64,000 nucleotides of DNA from Mesorhizobium sp. (GTDB lineage Bacteria; Pseudomonadota; Alphaproteobacteria; Rhizobiales; Rhizobiaceae): positions 313,411-377,410 of the forward strand of contig SAKE01000002.1 in assembly GCA_004017275.1 (NCBI GenBank), in the 5' to 3' direction. This document shows positions 52,048 to 61,032 of this stretch, one piece after another (the stretch's first letter is position 1; every line of letters begins with the position of its first letter). The notes below the pieces were generated by a model that did no database searches, was not told the origin of the DNA, and worked only from the letters and a program-made list of their open reading frames with translations. Position numbers and translations under genes: made by a program.

Positions 52048-53274
52048 CTACTGGGCAGCGCCCGCATCGTCTCCGCCGCCATCAACCGGCTTGTCGGCAT
52101 TGCCGTCGCCGGCGCCAGTGGTGTTGGCGGCCTTGGCGGCGTCATCGGCTTGTTTCTTCAGCAAGGCGCGATAGCGGGCGACATTCTCATTGTGCTCATC
52201 CAGCGTCGCGGCAAAGACGTGCCCGCCGGTGCCATCGGCGACGAAATAGAGGTCGTCGGTCTTCGACGGATTGGCCACCGCCTCCAGCGCCGCGCGACCC
52301 GGATTGGCGATCGGCGTCGGTGGCAAGCCGCTGATCGCATAGGTGTTGTAGGGCGTCTGTTTCTGGATGTCCGACTGGTAGATCGGCCGGTCCGCCGGCT
52401 TGCCCTTGCCGCCGAACAGACCGTAGATAATCGTCGGATCGGATTGCAGGCGCATGCCCTTGGCAAGCCGGTTCAGGAAGACGGCGGCAACCCGCGAACG
52501 CTCGTCACCCTTGCCCGTTTCCTTCTCGACGATCGAGGCCAGCGTAACGAACTCTTCGACGTTGGCCAGCGGCAGGTCCGGCGCGCGCCGCTGCCAGACA
52601 TCATCGACCAGCTTCTTCTGATCCGCCAGCAGCTTGTCGACCATCTGCTGGCGCGTCGCGCCGCGCGTGAAGCGCAGCGTATCGGTGGCGAGGCTGCCCT
52701 CTGGCGGCGTGGTCGCCGGCATATCGCCGCTCAAGGCAGGCTCGTCGGCTATGCGCTGCAGTGCCTGCTCGACCGTCAGCCCTTCTGGAACGGTCAGCGA
52801 ATACATCACCGACTTGCCACTCTTCAAAAGCTCCATGATGTCGCGCATGGAGGCCCTGGGCTTGATCTCGTATTCGCCGGCCTTCAGCGCCGAGTCATTG
52901 CCAAAGGCGCGCACGCCGAGGCGGAATATCCGGGCATCGCTGATCAGTCCGCGGCGTTCGAGCTGGTCGGCGATATCCTGGACGCCGGTGCTCGGCTTGA
53001 CCAGGAAGGTGTCGCCATTGGCCGAGGGGCCGGGTTCGGTGAATTCCTGCTTGCCGAAATAGACTGCAACGCCGGCCGCCAAAACCATCAGCATCACCGA
53101 GGAGATGACGAAGTTCATGAACACGACGACCTGGCTGCGTGACGCGCGCGAGCGCTTCGGCGGCGGCGTGCCAGCCTCCGGCCGCAACGCCTCGCTGGCC
53201 GTTTTCGGCACGATCGGTCCGGATGTCGCCGGCCGTTGCCCGAATTCTCCGTTACCTGCCGGATTTGTGTTCAT
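52048..53274 (-). CDS. mltG: Endolytic murein transglycosylase
   Basis: A 408-aa inner-membrane enzyme that cuts nascent peptidoglycan strands. A proline/basic N-tail leads to one membrane segment (VVVFMNFVISSVMLMVLAAGVAVYF, about 48-72), then a LysM-like region and the YceG catalytic domain with ASIVEKETGKGDERSRVAAVFLNRL, in which the second glutamate is catalytic. The C-tail is low-complexity and acidic. It follows fabF in the fatty-acid cluster, the standard alphaproteobacterial order. Confidence 0.94.
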   Translation of the reverse strand: MNTNPAGNGEFGQRPATSGPIVPKTASEALRPEAGTPPPKRSRASRSQVVVFMNFVISSVMLMVLAAGVAVYFGKQEFTEPGPSANGDTFLVKPSTGVQDIADQLERRGLISDARIFRLGVRAFGNDSALKAGEYEIKPRASMRDIMELLKSGKSVMYSLTVPEGLTVEQALQRIADEPALSGDMPATTPPEGSLATDTLRFTRGATRQQMVDKLLADQKKLVDDVWQRRAPDLPLANVEEFVTLASIVEKETGKGDERSRVAAVFLNRLAKGMRLQSDPTIIYGLFGGKGKPADRPIYQSDIQKQTPYNTYAISGLPPTPIANPGRAALEAVANPSKTDDLYFVADGTGGHVFAATLDEHNENVARYRALLKKQADDAAKAANTTGAGDGNADKPVDGGGDDAGAAQ

Positions 53275-53376
53275 TTCGCCCTACCGTTTGATCGCCCAAC
53301 GAATCCCCAGCGGCAGAGTAGGGGCGAATATGGCAAAATTGACGGCACGCCGAAGCATCGCCCGGCGGCCGGACGG

Positions 53377-54639
53377 TCAGCCATTGTAGCGCTGGAAGAC
53401 CAGCGACGCGTTGGTACCGCCAAAGCCGAAGGAATTGGACAGCGCCACATCGATCTGGCGGGCACGGGGCTTGTTCGGCACCAGGTCGATCGCGGTTTCG
53501 CGCTCCGGGTTGTCGAGGTTGATGGTCGCCGGCGCGACATTGTCCCTGATGGCAAGGATCGAGAAGATCGCTTCGGCGGCACCGGCCGCCCCCAGGAGAT
53601 GGCCGATCGACGACTTGGTCGACGACATCGAAATCTTCGACGCGGCATTGCCGACAAGCCGCTCTACCGCGCCAAGCTCGATCGTGTCGGCCATGGTCGA
53701 GGTGCCGTGCGCGTTGATGTAGTCGACATCGGCAGGCGTCAGCTTGGCCCGGTTCAGTGCCGCCGTCATGCAACGGAAGGCACCGTCGCCATCCTCGGCG
53801 GGCGCGGTGATGTGATAGGCGTCGCCGGTGAGACCGTAGCCGGTCACCTCTGCATAAATCTTGGCGCCGCGCGCCTTGGCATGTTCGAGCTCCTCGAGCA
53901 CGACGACGCCGGCGCCCTCGCCCATGACGAAGCCGTCGCGGTCGCGGTCATAGGGGCGCGACGCTGTTAGAGGCGCATCGTTGCGATCGGTCGACAGCGC
54001 CCGGCATGCGGCGAAGCCGGCGATCGACAGCCGCGTCACCGGCGCTTCGGCGCCACCGGCGACCATCACGTCGGCATCGCCCCACATGATCAACCGGGCA
54101 GCATCGCCAATGGCGTGCGCGCCGGTCGAACAGGCCGTGACGACGGCGTGGTTCGGGCCTTTCAGCCCGTGCCTGATCGAAACCTGCCCGGAAACGAGAT
54201 TGATGATCTGGCCCGGGATGAAGAAAGGACTGATGCGGCGCGGGCCGCGTTCCCTGAGGATCATCGCGTTTTCGGCGATACCCTCGATACCGCCAATGCC
54301 GGAGCCGATCAGGACGCCGGTGGCGCATTGCTCTTCATGCGTCTTTGGTTCCCAGCCGGAATCCTTCATCGCCTCATCGGCGGCGGCAATCCCGTACAGG
54401 ATGAAGTCGCCGATCTTGCGCAATTCCTTCGGCTCGAGCACGGCCTCGGGATTGAAGGTGGCATTGCTGCCGTCGCCACGCGGAACGACGTGGGCGATCT
54501 TGCAGGCAAGATCCTCCACCTCGAACTCGGTGATGCGCTTGGCTGCGCTGCGGCCGGTCAGAAGTTCCTTCCAGCTGTGCTCAAAGCCCATGCCGAACGG
54601 CGACAACAACCCAAGGCCCGTGACGACAACACGCCTCAT
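53377..54639 (-). CDS. fabF: Beta-ketoacyl-ACP synthase II
   Basis: A 420-aa condensing enzyme that elongates acyl-ACP, important for cis-vaccenate production. The Cys-His-His triad is visible: cysteine in VVTACSTGAHAIGDA (about 170), NAHGTSTMADTIE, and KSSIGHLLGAAGAAEA. FGGTNASLVF closes the protein. It is 34 bp downstream of acpP. Confidence 0.97.
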   Translation of the reverse strand: MRRVVVTGLGLLSPFGMGFEHSWKELLTGRSAAKRITEFEVEDLACKIAHVVPRGDGSNATFNPEAVLEPKELRKIGDFILYGIAAADEAMKDSGWEPKTHEEQCATGVLIGSGIGGIEGIAENAMILRERGPRRISPFFIPGQIINLVSGQVSIRHGLKGPNHAVVTACSTGAHAIGDAARLIMWGDADVMVAGGAEAPVTRLSIAGFAACRALSTDRNDAPLTASRPYDRDRDGFVMGEGAGVVVLEELEHAKARGAKIYAEVTGYGLTGDAYHITAPAEDGDGAFRCMTAALNRAKLTPADVDYINAHGTSTMADTIELGAVERLVGNAASKISMSSTKSSIGHLLGAAGAAEAIFSILAIRDNVAPATINLDNPERETAIDLVPNKPRARQIDVALSNSFGFGGTNASLVFQRYNG

Positions 54640-54673
54640 CGCAGGTCCTCCCCGGTGATGACTGCGGAAAGCG

Positions 54674-54910
54674 TCAGGCCGAAGCCTTGTCGATGTACTT
54701 CACGGCATCGCCGACCGTCAGGATGGTCTCGGCCGCGTCGTCGGGAATCTCGACGCCGAATTCTTCTTCGAACGCCATGACGAGTTCGACCGTGTCGAGG
54801 CTGTCGGCGCCCAGATCATCGATGAAGCTCGCCTGCTCCGTCACTTTGTCGGCATCGACGCCAAGGTGCTCGATGACGATCTTCTTGACGCGCTCTGCGG
54901 TGTCACTCAT
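54674..54910 (-). CDS. acpP: Acyl carrier protein
   Basis: A 78-aa acidic four-helix protein that carries growing acyl chains. The 4'-phosphopantetheine attachment site is S37 in [22 protein letters not shown]. The start at 54910 gives the canonical [18 protein letters not shown]; 20 upstream codons in the frame are leader. Confidence 0.98.
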   Translation of the reverse strand: MSDTAERVKKIVIEHLGVDADKVTEQASFIDDLGADSLDTVELVMAFEEEFGVEIPDDAAETILTVGDAVKYIDKASA

Positions 54911-54941
54911 TTGGGCATCCTCGTCTTTTGTTTGTCTGTCT

Positions 54942-54970
54942 TCGTTAGCGGGCAGAATGCCGCTAATCAA
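54942..54970 (-). promoter_or_regulatory. Candidate acpP promoter
   Basis: On the minus strand TTGATT (54970-54965), a 17-bp spacer and TAACGA (54947-54942), with the acpP start 32 bp further. A separate strong promoter for acpP inside the fab cluster is usual. Confidence 0.42.
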
Positions 54971-55094
54971 GCTGAAAGATGGTCCTGCCGGAAACGCAAC
55001 GGCTACGGACCGGTTTTTGCCCGAACCGCCGGGTTGCGGGCCGCATTACACGAAAAATGGCCGAGGTCCAAGCCGAAACGGTCTCTTTTCACAA

Positions 55095-55115
55095 CCCGGC
55101 AGCGTTGTTGCCGGG
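55095..55115 (-). terminator. Hairpin after fabG
   Basis: CCCGGCA/TGCCGGG stem (55095-55101 and 55109-55115) just 7 bp beyond the fabG stop. No T run follows on the minus strand, so it may attenuate or stabilise rather than stop transcription. Confidence 0.4.
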
Positions 55116-55121
55116 CCTCGT

Positions 55122-55859
55122 TCAAATCATCGCCATGCCGCCATTTACATGGATGGTCTGGCCGGTGACATAGGCGGCTTCGTTGGAGGCGAGATAGGCG
55201 ACGGCGGAGGCGACTTCAGCGCTGGTGCCCATGCGGCGCGTCGGGATCGCCGCCATGATCGCCTCTTTCTGCTTGTCGTTGAGCTTGTCGGTCATCGCCG
55301 ATTCGATGAAGCCGGGGGCGACGCAGTTGACGGTGATGTTGCGGGTGGCGATCTCTTGCGCCAGCGACTTGGAAAAGCCGATCATGCCGGCCTTGGAGGC
55401 GCAATAGTTGGTCTGGCCGGGATTGCCGGTGACGCCGACCACCGAGGTGATGTTGATGACGCGGCCGTGCCGGCGGCGCATCATTGGGTGGGTGAGTTCG
55501 CGGGTCAGCCTAAACACGGCGGTCAGGTTGACTTCGAGCACGGTGTCCCAGTCGGCATCCGACATGCGCACGAACAGCCCGTCCTTGGTGATGCCGGCGT
55601 TGTTGACCAGGATGTCGACCCCTTCGAGATCGGCCTCCGCCTTCTGGCCGAGCGCCTTGACCTCGTCACGGTTCGACAGATTGGCCGGAAACAGCTTGAC
55701 CCGGTCGCCAAGCTCGGTGGCCAGCGCTTCCAGTTTCTCGACGCGGGTGCCATGCAGGCCGACGATCGCGCCTTGCGCATGCAGCATCCTGGCGATCGCC
55801 TCGCCGATGCCGCCCGATGCACCAGTGACGAGCGCCTTGCGGCCAGTCAATTCGAACAT
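55122..55859 (-). CDS. fabG: 3-oxoacyl-ACP reductase
   Basis: A 245-aa SDR reducing beta-ketoacyl-ACP with NADPH. TGASGGIGEAIA (about 11-22) binds cofactor; the catalytic Ser-Tyr-Lys are in INITSVVGVTGNPGQTNYCASKAG. The C-terminus GQTIHVNGGMAMI is typical. The ATG at 55859 starts MFELTGRKALVTGAS. It lies between the antitoxin-like gene and acpP. Confidence 0.97.
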   Translation of the reverse strand: MFELTGRKALVTGASGGIGEAIARMLHAQGAIVGLHGTRVEKLEALATELGDRVKLFPANLSNRDEVKALGQKAEADLEGVDILVNNAGITKDGLFVRMSDADWDTVLEVNLTAVFRLTRELTHPMMRRRHGRVINITSVVGVTGNPGQTNYCASKAGMIGFSKSLAQEIATRNITVNCVAPGFIESAMTDKLNDKQKEAIMAAIPTRRMGTSAEVASAVAYLASNEAAYVTGQTIHVNGGMAMI

Positions 55860-55889
55860 GTCATTTCCTTCTCTCAAACCGGACAACGG

Positions 55890-56114
55890 TTATCTGTAAA
55901 CATCGTCGCACCAGAAGTCGTCGGCTTTCATCGCGTCTTCCTCGCCGCTCCTGATCCGCGCCAACACCTCGGCTGCAAGGTAATAGTCCTCTATATCCTC
56001 AAGGCCACGCTCGATGAACTCACGCAGATGATAGGCCTTGCTCCGGCCGGTCCTAGACGCAAGAGCATCCAGGCGCTGCCAGACTTCTTGAGAAAGACGG
56101 ATCGAGGTGGACAT
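55890..56114 (-). CDS. Orphan ribbon-helix-helix antitoxin-like protein
   Basis: A 74-aa protein of the CopG/RelB-type ribbon-helix-helix class: MSTSIRLSQEVWQRLDALASRTGRSKAYHLREFIERGLEDIEDYYLAAEVLARIRSGEE. Such proteins pair with RelE/ParE toxins, but no toxin frame follows: the next gene is fabG, 30 bp downstream. The C-terminal end (MKADDFWCDDVYR) differs from the usual antitoxin tail. It could be a remnant of a toxin-antitoxin module or a stand-alone regulator. Confidence 0.75.
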   Translation of the reverse strand: MSTSIRLSQEVWQRLDALASRTGRSKAYHLREFIERGLEDIEDYYLAAEVLARIRSGEEDAMKADDFWCDDVYR

Positions 56115-56179
56115 GCCGCACCTTGGTTGCGATGCCCGTATTCATGTGGCCGGGCATTGGTGAATTCAAGCCGGGCGGT

Positions 56180-57133
56180 TCAACCAAGCGACGCCAGTGC
56201 CGCCTCGACCTCGGCCGCAGTGCCGACCGACGTGGTGGCGATGTCCCGGTTGATGCGCCGTGCCAGGCCTGAAAGCACCTTTCCAGCGCCAATCTCGTAG
56301 AGCGTTGTGACGCCGTTTGCGCCAAACCATTCCACCGTCTCGCGCCAGCGCACGCGGGCAACCACCTGTTCGAACAGACGCCGTGCGATCTCGTCCGGCT
56401 CGCTGGTCGGGGTGACTGTAACATTGGGGACGATGGGGACCACCGGCGTGGCCTTCGCCACCCCCGCGAGCGCTTCGCGCATGATTTCGGCGGCCGGGGT
56501 CATCAGCGCGGAGTGGAAGGGCGCGGAGACCTGCAGCATCAGCGCCCGCTTGGCGCCCTTTTCGGTGCAAAGTTTGGCCGCCAGTTCGACTGCGGCTTTG
56601 GCACCGGAAATGACCAGTTGGCCGCCGCCATTGTCGTTGGCGATCTGGCAGACCGAGCCGTTCCCGGTCCCTTGGGCAGCCTCTGCGCAGGCGGCTTCGA
56701 CATCGGCCTGTTCCAACCCGATAATCGCCGCCATCGCGCCCTCGCCGGCCGGCACCGCCGCTTGCATGGCATTGCCACGGATGCGCAGCAGCCGGGCGGC
56801 ATCGGCAACCGAAACGAAGCCGGCGGCAGCGAGCGCCGAATACTCGCCCAGCGAATGGCCGGCGACATAGGCGACCTTGCCCTTCAACGAGAAGCCGCGC
56901 GATTCCAGCGCCCGGATGGCGGCCAGCGACACCGCCATTAGCGCCGGCTGCGCGTTGGCGGTCAGCGTCAACGCCTCTTCCGGCCCTTCCCAGATCAGCT
57001 TCGACAGGTTTTCACCAAGCGCGTCGTCGACTTCCTGGAAGACCCTGCGCGCCTCAGGAAAGGCGTCGGCGAGATCCTTGCCCATGCCAACTGCCTGGCT
57101 GCCTTGTCCAGGAAAGGTGAATGCAACGGCCAT
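56180..57133 (-). CDS. fabD: Malonyl-CoA:ACP transacylase
   Basis: A 317-aa enzyme loading malonate onto ACP. FPGQGSQAVGMGKDL opens the protein; the nucleophile is S94 in VAGHSLGEYSA; the catalytic histidine is in SAPFHSALM (about 202), and RIRGNAMQ provides the malonate-binding arginine. First gene of the fabD-fabG-acpP-fabF direction. Normal length. Confidence 0.97.
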   Translation of the reverse strand: MAVAFTFPGQGSQAVGMGKDLADAFPEARRVFQEVDDALGENLSKLIWEGPEEALTLTANAQPALMAVSLAAIRALESRGFSLKGKVAYVAGHSLGEYSALAAAGFVSVADAARLLRIRGNAMQAAVPAGEGAMAAIIGLEQADVEAACAEAAQGTGNGSVCQIANDNGGGQLVISGAKAAVELAAKLCTEKGAKRALMLQVSAPFHSALMTPAAEIMREALAGVAKATPVVPIVPNVTVTPTSEPDEIARRLFEQVVARVRWRETVEWFGANGVTTLYEIGAGKVLSGLARRINRDIATTSVGTAAEVEAALASLG

Positions 57134-57355
57134 GCGAGGGCTCCCAAGGGCTGGTTTTGCTTGCCTGATAGACGAGTTTTTCTTGCCTGTGACGCAAGGC
57201 AGGCCGCCAAGTCAAGCCCGGTTCGCCGCTGCCCGGCGGCGACTTTGCCTGCCGAGTCCCTGTTGTGAAAGGGTTTTTGGCGATCACTCCTGATGAAAAC
57301 CGCTCACGATTCGTTTGCTGGCTCTTCTTATTTTCGCTACAGCCGCTAGCTTTGC

Positions 57356-57384
57356 GTGACAATTCCATGACAATCGAGTGACGT
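57356..57384. promoter_or_regulatory. Three TGAC direct repeats with 11-bp period (PHO-box-like)
   Basis: GTGACAA-TTCC-ATGACAA-TCGA-GTGACGT: three 7-mers spaced by 4 bp (57356, 57367, 57378). Read on the minus strand this resembles tandem TTGTCAT half-sites of a PHO box, with the orientation pointing toward fabD. It lies just upstream of the sulfatase gene. OmpR-type regulators other than PhoB also use this layout. Confidence 0.4.
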
Positions 57385-57409
57385 GTTGTCGCTGGGTGGG
57401 GAAGTTAAA

Positions 57410-59338
57410 GTGGCAAAGAGTTACAAACGCGCCGGAAAAGCCGCGCCACAGTTCCTGGAAGACGATCCGTCCACCGGCTATCTGCCGGGCAGGAGATGGC
57501 CGGTCGTGCGCTATGGGCTGATCAGCCTGGCAATCGCGGCCGTCCTGGTGTTTGCCATCGAGCTCATCGTTCGCGGCGACTTCGCCGGCACCGTCTCTTT
57601 CTTCCTGCAGCCGTTCAAGCCCGGCTGGACCACCATTGTTGTGTTTGCGCTGCTCCTGATCGGCCTCGATGCGGTGCTCGGCCGCAGCCACCAGAGCCTG
57701 GTGATCGTCGCGCCGCTGACCTTGTCGCTTGCTTTCGTCGGTCACCAAAAGTCGCACTATCTTGGCGATCCGCTCTATCCGACCGATTTCCTCTATGCCC
57801 GCCAGATCTTCGCGCTGTTACCGCTGCTGGTGCGCGAACGGCCGATGACCGCGCTTGCCATGGTCGTCGGCATCGTCGCCGGCCTGTCGCTGCTCGTCTA
57901 CGGCTGGCGGCTGTGGCGCCGCAAGGTTCCGGCACTCAGCCGCAAGGGGCGCCTTGCGCGGCTGACGCTGGCAGTGCCGCTGCTCGCCTTCTTCGTTTCG
58001 ATCATGGACTACGCCACCTTCTCTTGGACCAGGGATCGGCTGCAGATCATCCCGATCATGTGGGATCAGAAGGAAAACTATGCCTCCAACGGCTTTGCGC
58101 TGGCCTTTGCCCTCAACGTGCCAATGGCGCACGTCTCGGCGCCGCCGGGCTATTCCGACAAGGCAATCGCTGCGATCGGCAGGAACGATGTGACCGCCTC
58201 TGTGCCCGCCGAAAAGCCTGACATCATCATCGTCATGAGCGAGTCCTTCTGGGATCCGACCAAGCTGCCCGGCGTCAGCATCACACCCGATCCGATCCCC
58301 AATGTGCGAGCGCTCCGCTCTGGCTCGATGTTCTCGCCGGAGTTCGGCGGCATGACCGCCAACATCGAGTTCGAGGCGCTGACCGGCTTTTCCAACGCGT
58401 TCCTGCCTGCCGGCAGCATCCCCTACCAGCAATATGTGCGCACGCCGACGCCTTCGCTGGCGACTTTCCTAAAGAGCCAGGGCTACCGGGCGCGCGCCAT
58501 CCATCCCGGTACCAACTGGTTCTGGAACCGTGGCGCGGTCTACGCCGATTTCGGCTTCAACGATTTCAAGTCGGAGGAAACGCTGCCGCCCATGCAAAAG
58601 CGCGGGCCGCTGGCATCGGACGCGGCGATGACCGACGAGATCATCGGCGAGGCCGACGCCAGCGTCGAACCGGTGTTCTTCTTTGCGGTCAGCCTGCAAA
58701 ACCACGGTCCCTACGAGCCGAACCGCTATTACAATCCGACGCATAAGGTGCAGGCGCCGATCAGCCAGTGGGCACGCGAATCGCTGCTCAGCTACGCCGA
58801 GGGCTCAGCCGATGCAGATCGCGGTCTTGAACGCCTCGTCGAATGGGCAAAGAAACGCTCCCGCCCCACCGTGATCGCCTTTTTCGGCGACCACCTGCCG
58901 CCGCTGGGGCCGGTCTATGTCGAAACCGGTTTCCTGAAGGACAATGTCGCGCCGCGCAAGGAAGCGTCGCCCGAGGCTGCACTCGAACATCACGAGACGC
59001 CGCTGGTCATCTGGTCGAACCGCACCGGACCGGCTGAAGACATGGGCGCCGTCAGCCCGGCCTTCCTGCCCTATCATATCCTGAAGACGGCCGGCATCAG
59101 CCATCCCTATTACACCGGCTTCCTGGGCGAGATGCGCGAACGTTACCGTGTCGTCGACCGCAATTTGCTGCTGACGCCAGCTGGCGAGGCCACGCCCGAT
59201 TGGGCGCGGCAGAAGGAGATCGACCCGGCAATCCGCGACTTCCGCCTGCTGCAGTATGATATGATGTTTGGCAAGCGTCGGGCAGCGCCTGACTTCTTCC
59301 CTGAGACGGTCGAGAAGGTTGTCGCCCATACGAGTTGA
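57410..59338 (+). CDS. LTA synthase-like sulfatase, putative phosphoglycerol transferase
   Basis: A 642-aa inner-membrane enzyme. Five membrane segments (residues about 30-210) precede an extracytoplasmic sulfatase-fold domain with DIIIVMSESFWDPT (metal ligand), GGMTANIEFEALTGF holding the nucleophilic threonine, and FFGDHLPPLG near the end. Family members move phosphoglycerol from phosphatidylglycerol to lipoteichoic acid or to periplasmic glucans; in rhizobia a role in cyclic beta-glucan substitution is plausible. The GTG at 57410 (GGGGAAG upstream) is preferred; a GTG at 57383 overlaps the direct repeats. Confidence 0.82.
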   Translation: MAKSYKRAGKAAPQFLEDDPSTGYLPGRRWPVVRYGLISLAIAAVLVFAIELIVRGDFAGTVSFFLQPFKPGWTTIVVFALLLIGLDAVLGRSHQSLVIVAPLTLSLAFVGHQKSHYLGDPLYPTDFLYARQIFALLPLLVRERPMTALAMVVGIVAGLSLLVYGWRLWRRKVPALSRKGRLARLTLAVPLLAFFVSIMDYATFSWTRDRLQIIPIMWDQKENYASNGFALAFALNVPMAHVSAPPGYSDKAIAAIGRNDVTASVPAEKPDIIIVMSESFWDPTKLPGVSITPDPIPNVRALRSGSMFSPEFGGMTANIEFEALTGFSNAFLPAGSIPYQQYVRTPTPSLATFLKSQGYRARAIHPGTNWFWNRGAVYADFGFNDFKSEETLPPMQKRGPLASDAAMTDEIIGEADASVEPVFFFAVSLQNHGPYEPNRYYNPTHKVQAPISQWARESLLSYAEGSADADRGLERLVEWAKKRSRPTVIAFFGDHLPPLGPVYVETGFLKDNVAPRKEASPEAALEHHETPLVIWSNRTGPAEDMGAVSPAFLPYHILKTAGISHPYYTGFLGEMRERYRVVDRNLLLTPAGEATPDWARQKEIDPAIRDFRLLQYDMMFGKRRAAPDFFPETVEKVVAHTS

Positions 59339-59385
59339 GCCCAACGATCCGTCAGGAGCCGGCTCGACTGTCTCGGATCGCGCGT

Positions 59386-61032
59386 TCAGTTCGTCAATTG
59401 CAGCTTCGAGAACTTGTTGGCGATCTGCTGGAAAACGTCCGGCAATTTGGTCGGATCGTTGACTGCATAATAGCCGCTCGGATCAGAGGCGCAGGCGCTG
59501 TAAAGCGCGCGGTTGGCTGCGGTGTCGGATTGAAGCACCATGGTGTAGATCTGCACGCCCTGGTCCTTCAATTGCGTGCAGACGCTTTTGGTCCAGCCAT
59601 CGACATTGCGTGCAGCGGTCGCCTGGTTGTCCGATCCGAAACGACCGCCAGCCAGATAGCCATAGGATGTGTAGTCGGACTTGGTCGGCTGTTCGCTGGC
59701 CCCATAGACAACGTTCTCTCCGTCGGTAAGCAACAGCACGATCTTGCTGATCCCAGGCGTCTTCCACGGTGCGCCATCGGTGTAGGGCGCGGCGGGCGAC
59801 AGCACCCGCATGCCCCACGACAGGCCCTCGGAGACATTGGTGCCTGAACCGTTCCACTCGGTCATCTCGCTGGCTGCCTTGCGCAGCTTGTTGAAATCGT
59901 CGGTCAGCGGGACGACGGGTGTCGGGCAAGCGCGGTTCGGGCCGACGGTGATGCGGGTGCCCGTCTCGGTGATGAGCTCGTTGACCGGCGCGACATATTT
60001 GGCGACCATTTCCTTGGCAGACTTGCCGGGCGTCACCAAATCGCCGACAAGATCACTGAGATCGATGCCGAGAAGGTTGTCTTTCTGCTTACCCAGCTTG
60101 GTCTTGTCGTAGCCGTCGTCGAGATAGGAATTGTTGTAGTATTTATCCGAATTGCCATAGGAGGCAGACGGTTTCTGGGCAACTTGCGGATCGTCCGGCG
60201 CAAAATATGGAACGAACATCGTGTCGGGCTTGGCGGGATCGGGTGGGGTGTCGGAAATGTTGTAAGCGCCCGGTCGCGCCTCGACGCAGCCTTTCCATCC
60301 GGTGCCGTTCCATCCTGCATCTGTCCATCCGGTCGCCTTGAGCTGCTTGAAAAGCGCCATGTGGTTCGGCCGCTTACCGTCGACGACGGGAAAATTGACG
60401 CCGTTGGTTGAGGACTTGCCTTCCATGTCGATCCAGAACGGGTCGAAGCCGTCGCCATTGACATTGACGGCCGTTACGAAAGGAACCAGCGAGGCGCGGA
60501 TCTTGCGCGTCGGCGATTTCGCCGCTTCGAGCGTGTCGAGCAACGATTTTGTCGCCGTCCTCAGCGCCGTCATGCGGGCGCCGGCCATCGAGCCGGTGTT
60601 GTCCAGTACCAGCACGACTTCGAGCTGGTTGTTCGATTCGACCGCGGAGGCATCGACCGCGATGTGCTTGCTGTTGCCGAACAGGAAGGCGAAGTTGAGA
60701 TTGACGTCCGCCGAGGCAACCGCCTTTGTCTTGACGAAGTTGACGCCCTTGTCGACAGTCAAGGTCGCCTGCGCATTGCTGAGTTCGCCATGACCGACAA
60801 TGTTGGCCTGGAAATAGCGGTTGAAAGCGTCATTGCGGGTGATGTCGAGATCGCCAAGATGCGAAGAAGCAAGGTTCGCCGAATCGAGGGCATTCTGCAG
60901 ATTGCTCTTGGCCCGCATTAGGGTCGAGACATCGGTTGCGAAAGCGACAGCCGTCAGCATGACCGGCAAACCCAGTCCCAGCACAAGCGAGAAATTGCCG
61001 CTCTTCGAGCGCCAGAATTTATTGAGAAGCAT
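59386..61032 (-). CDS. TadG-like pilus-assembly protein with von Willebrand A domain
   Basis: A 548-aa exported protein. The N-terminal TadE/TadG segment (FWRSKSGNFSLVLGLGLPVMLTAVAFATDV, about 6-35) resembles class III pilin-like leaders. From about residue 135 a VWA domain starts with the metal-ion site VVLVLDNTGSMAG (D-x-T/G-S), and continues with TEWNGSGTNVSEGLSWGMRVL and IVLLLTDGENV. No tad/flp secretion genes are near. ATG at 61032 is chosen; a TTG five codons earlier is possible. Confidence 0.82.
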   Translation of the reverse strand: MLLNKFWRSKSGNFSLVLGLGLPVMLTAVAFATDVSTLMRAKSNLQNALDSANLASSHLGDLDITRNDAFNRYFQANIVGHGELSNAQATLTVDKGVNFVKTKAVASADVNLNFAFLFGNSKHIAVDASAVESNNQLEVVLVLDNTGSMAGARMTALRTATKSLLDTLEAAKSPTRKIRASLVPFVTAVNVNGDGFDPFWIDMEGKSSTNGVNFPVVDGKRPNHMALFKQLKATGWTDAGWNGTGWKGCVEARPGAYNISDTPPDPAKPDTMFVPYFAPDDPQVAQKPSASYGNSDKYYNNSYLDDGYDKTKLGKQKDNLLGIDLSDLVGDLVTPGKSAKEMVAKYVAPVNELITETGTRITVGPNRACPTPVVPLTDDFNKLRKAASEMTEWNGSGTNVSEGLSWGMRVLSPAAPYTDGAPWKTPGISKIVLLLTDGENVVYGASEQPTKSDYTSYGYLAGGRFGSDNQATAARNVDGWTKSVCTQLKDQGVQIYTMVLQSDTAANRALYSACASDPSGYYAVNDPTKLPDVFQQIANKFSKLQLTN

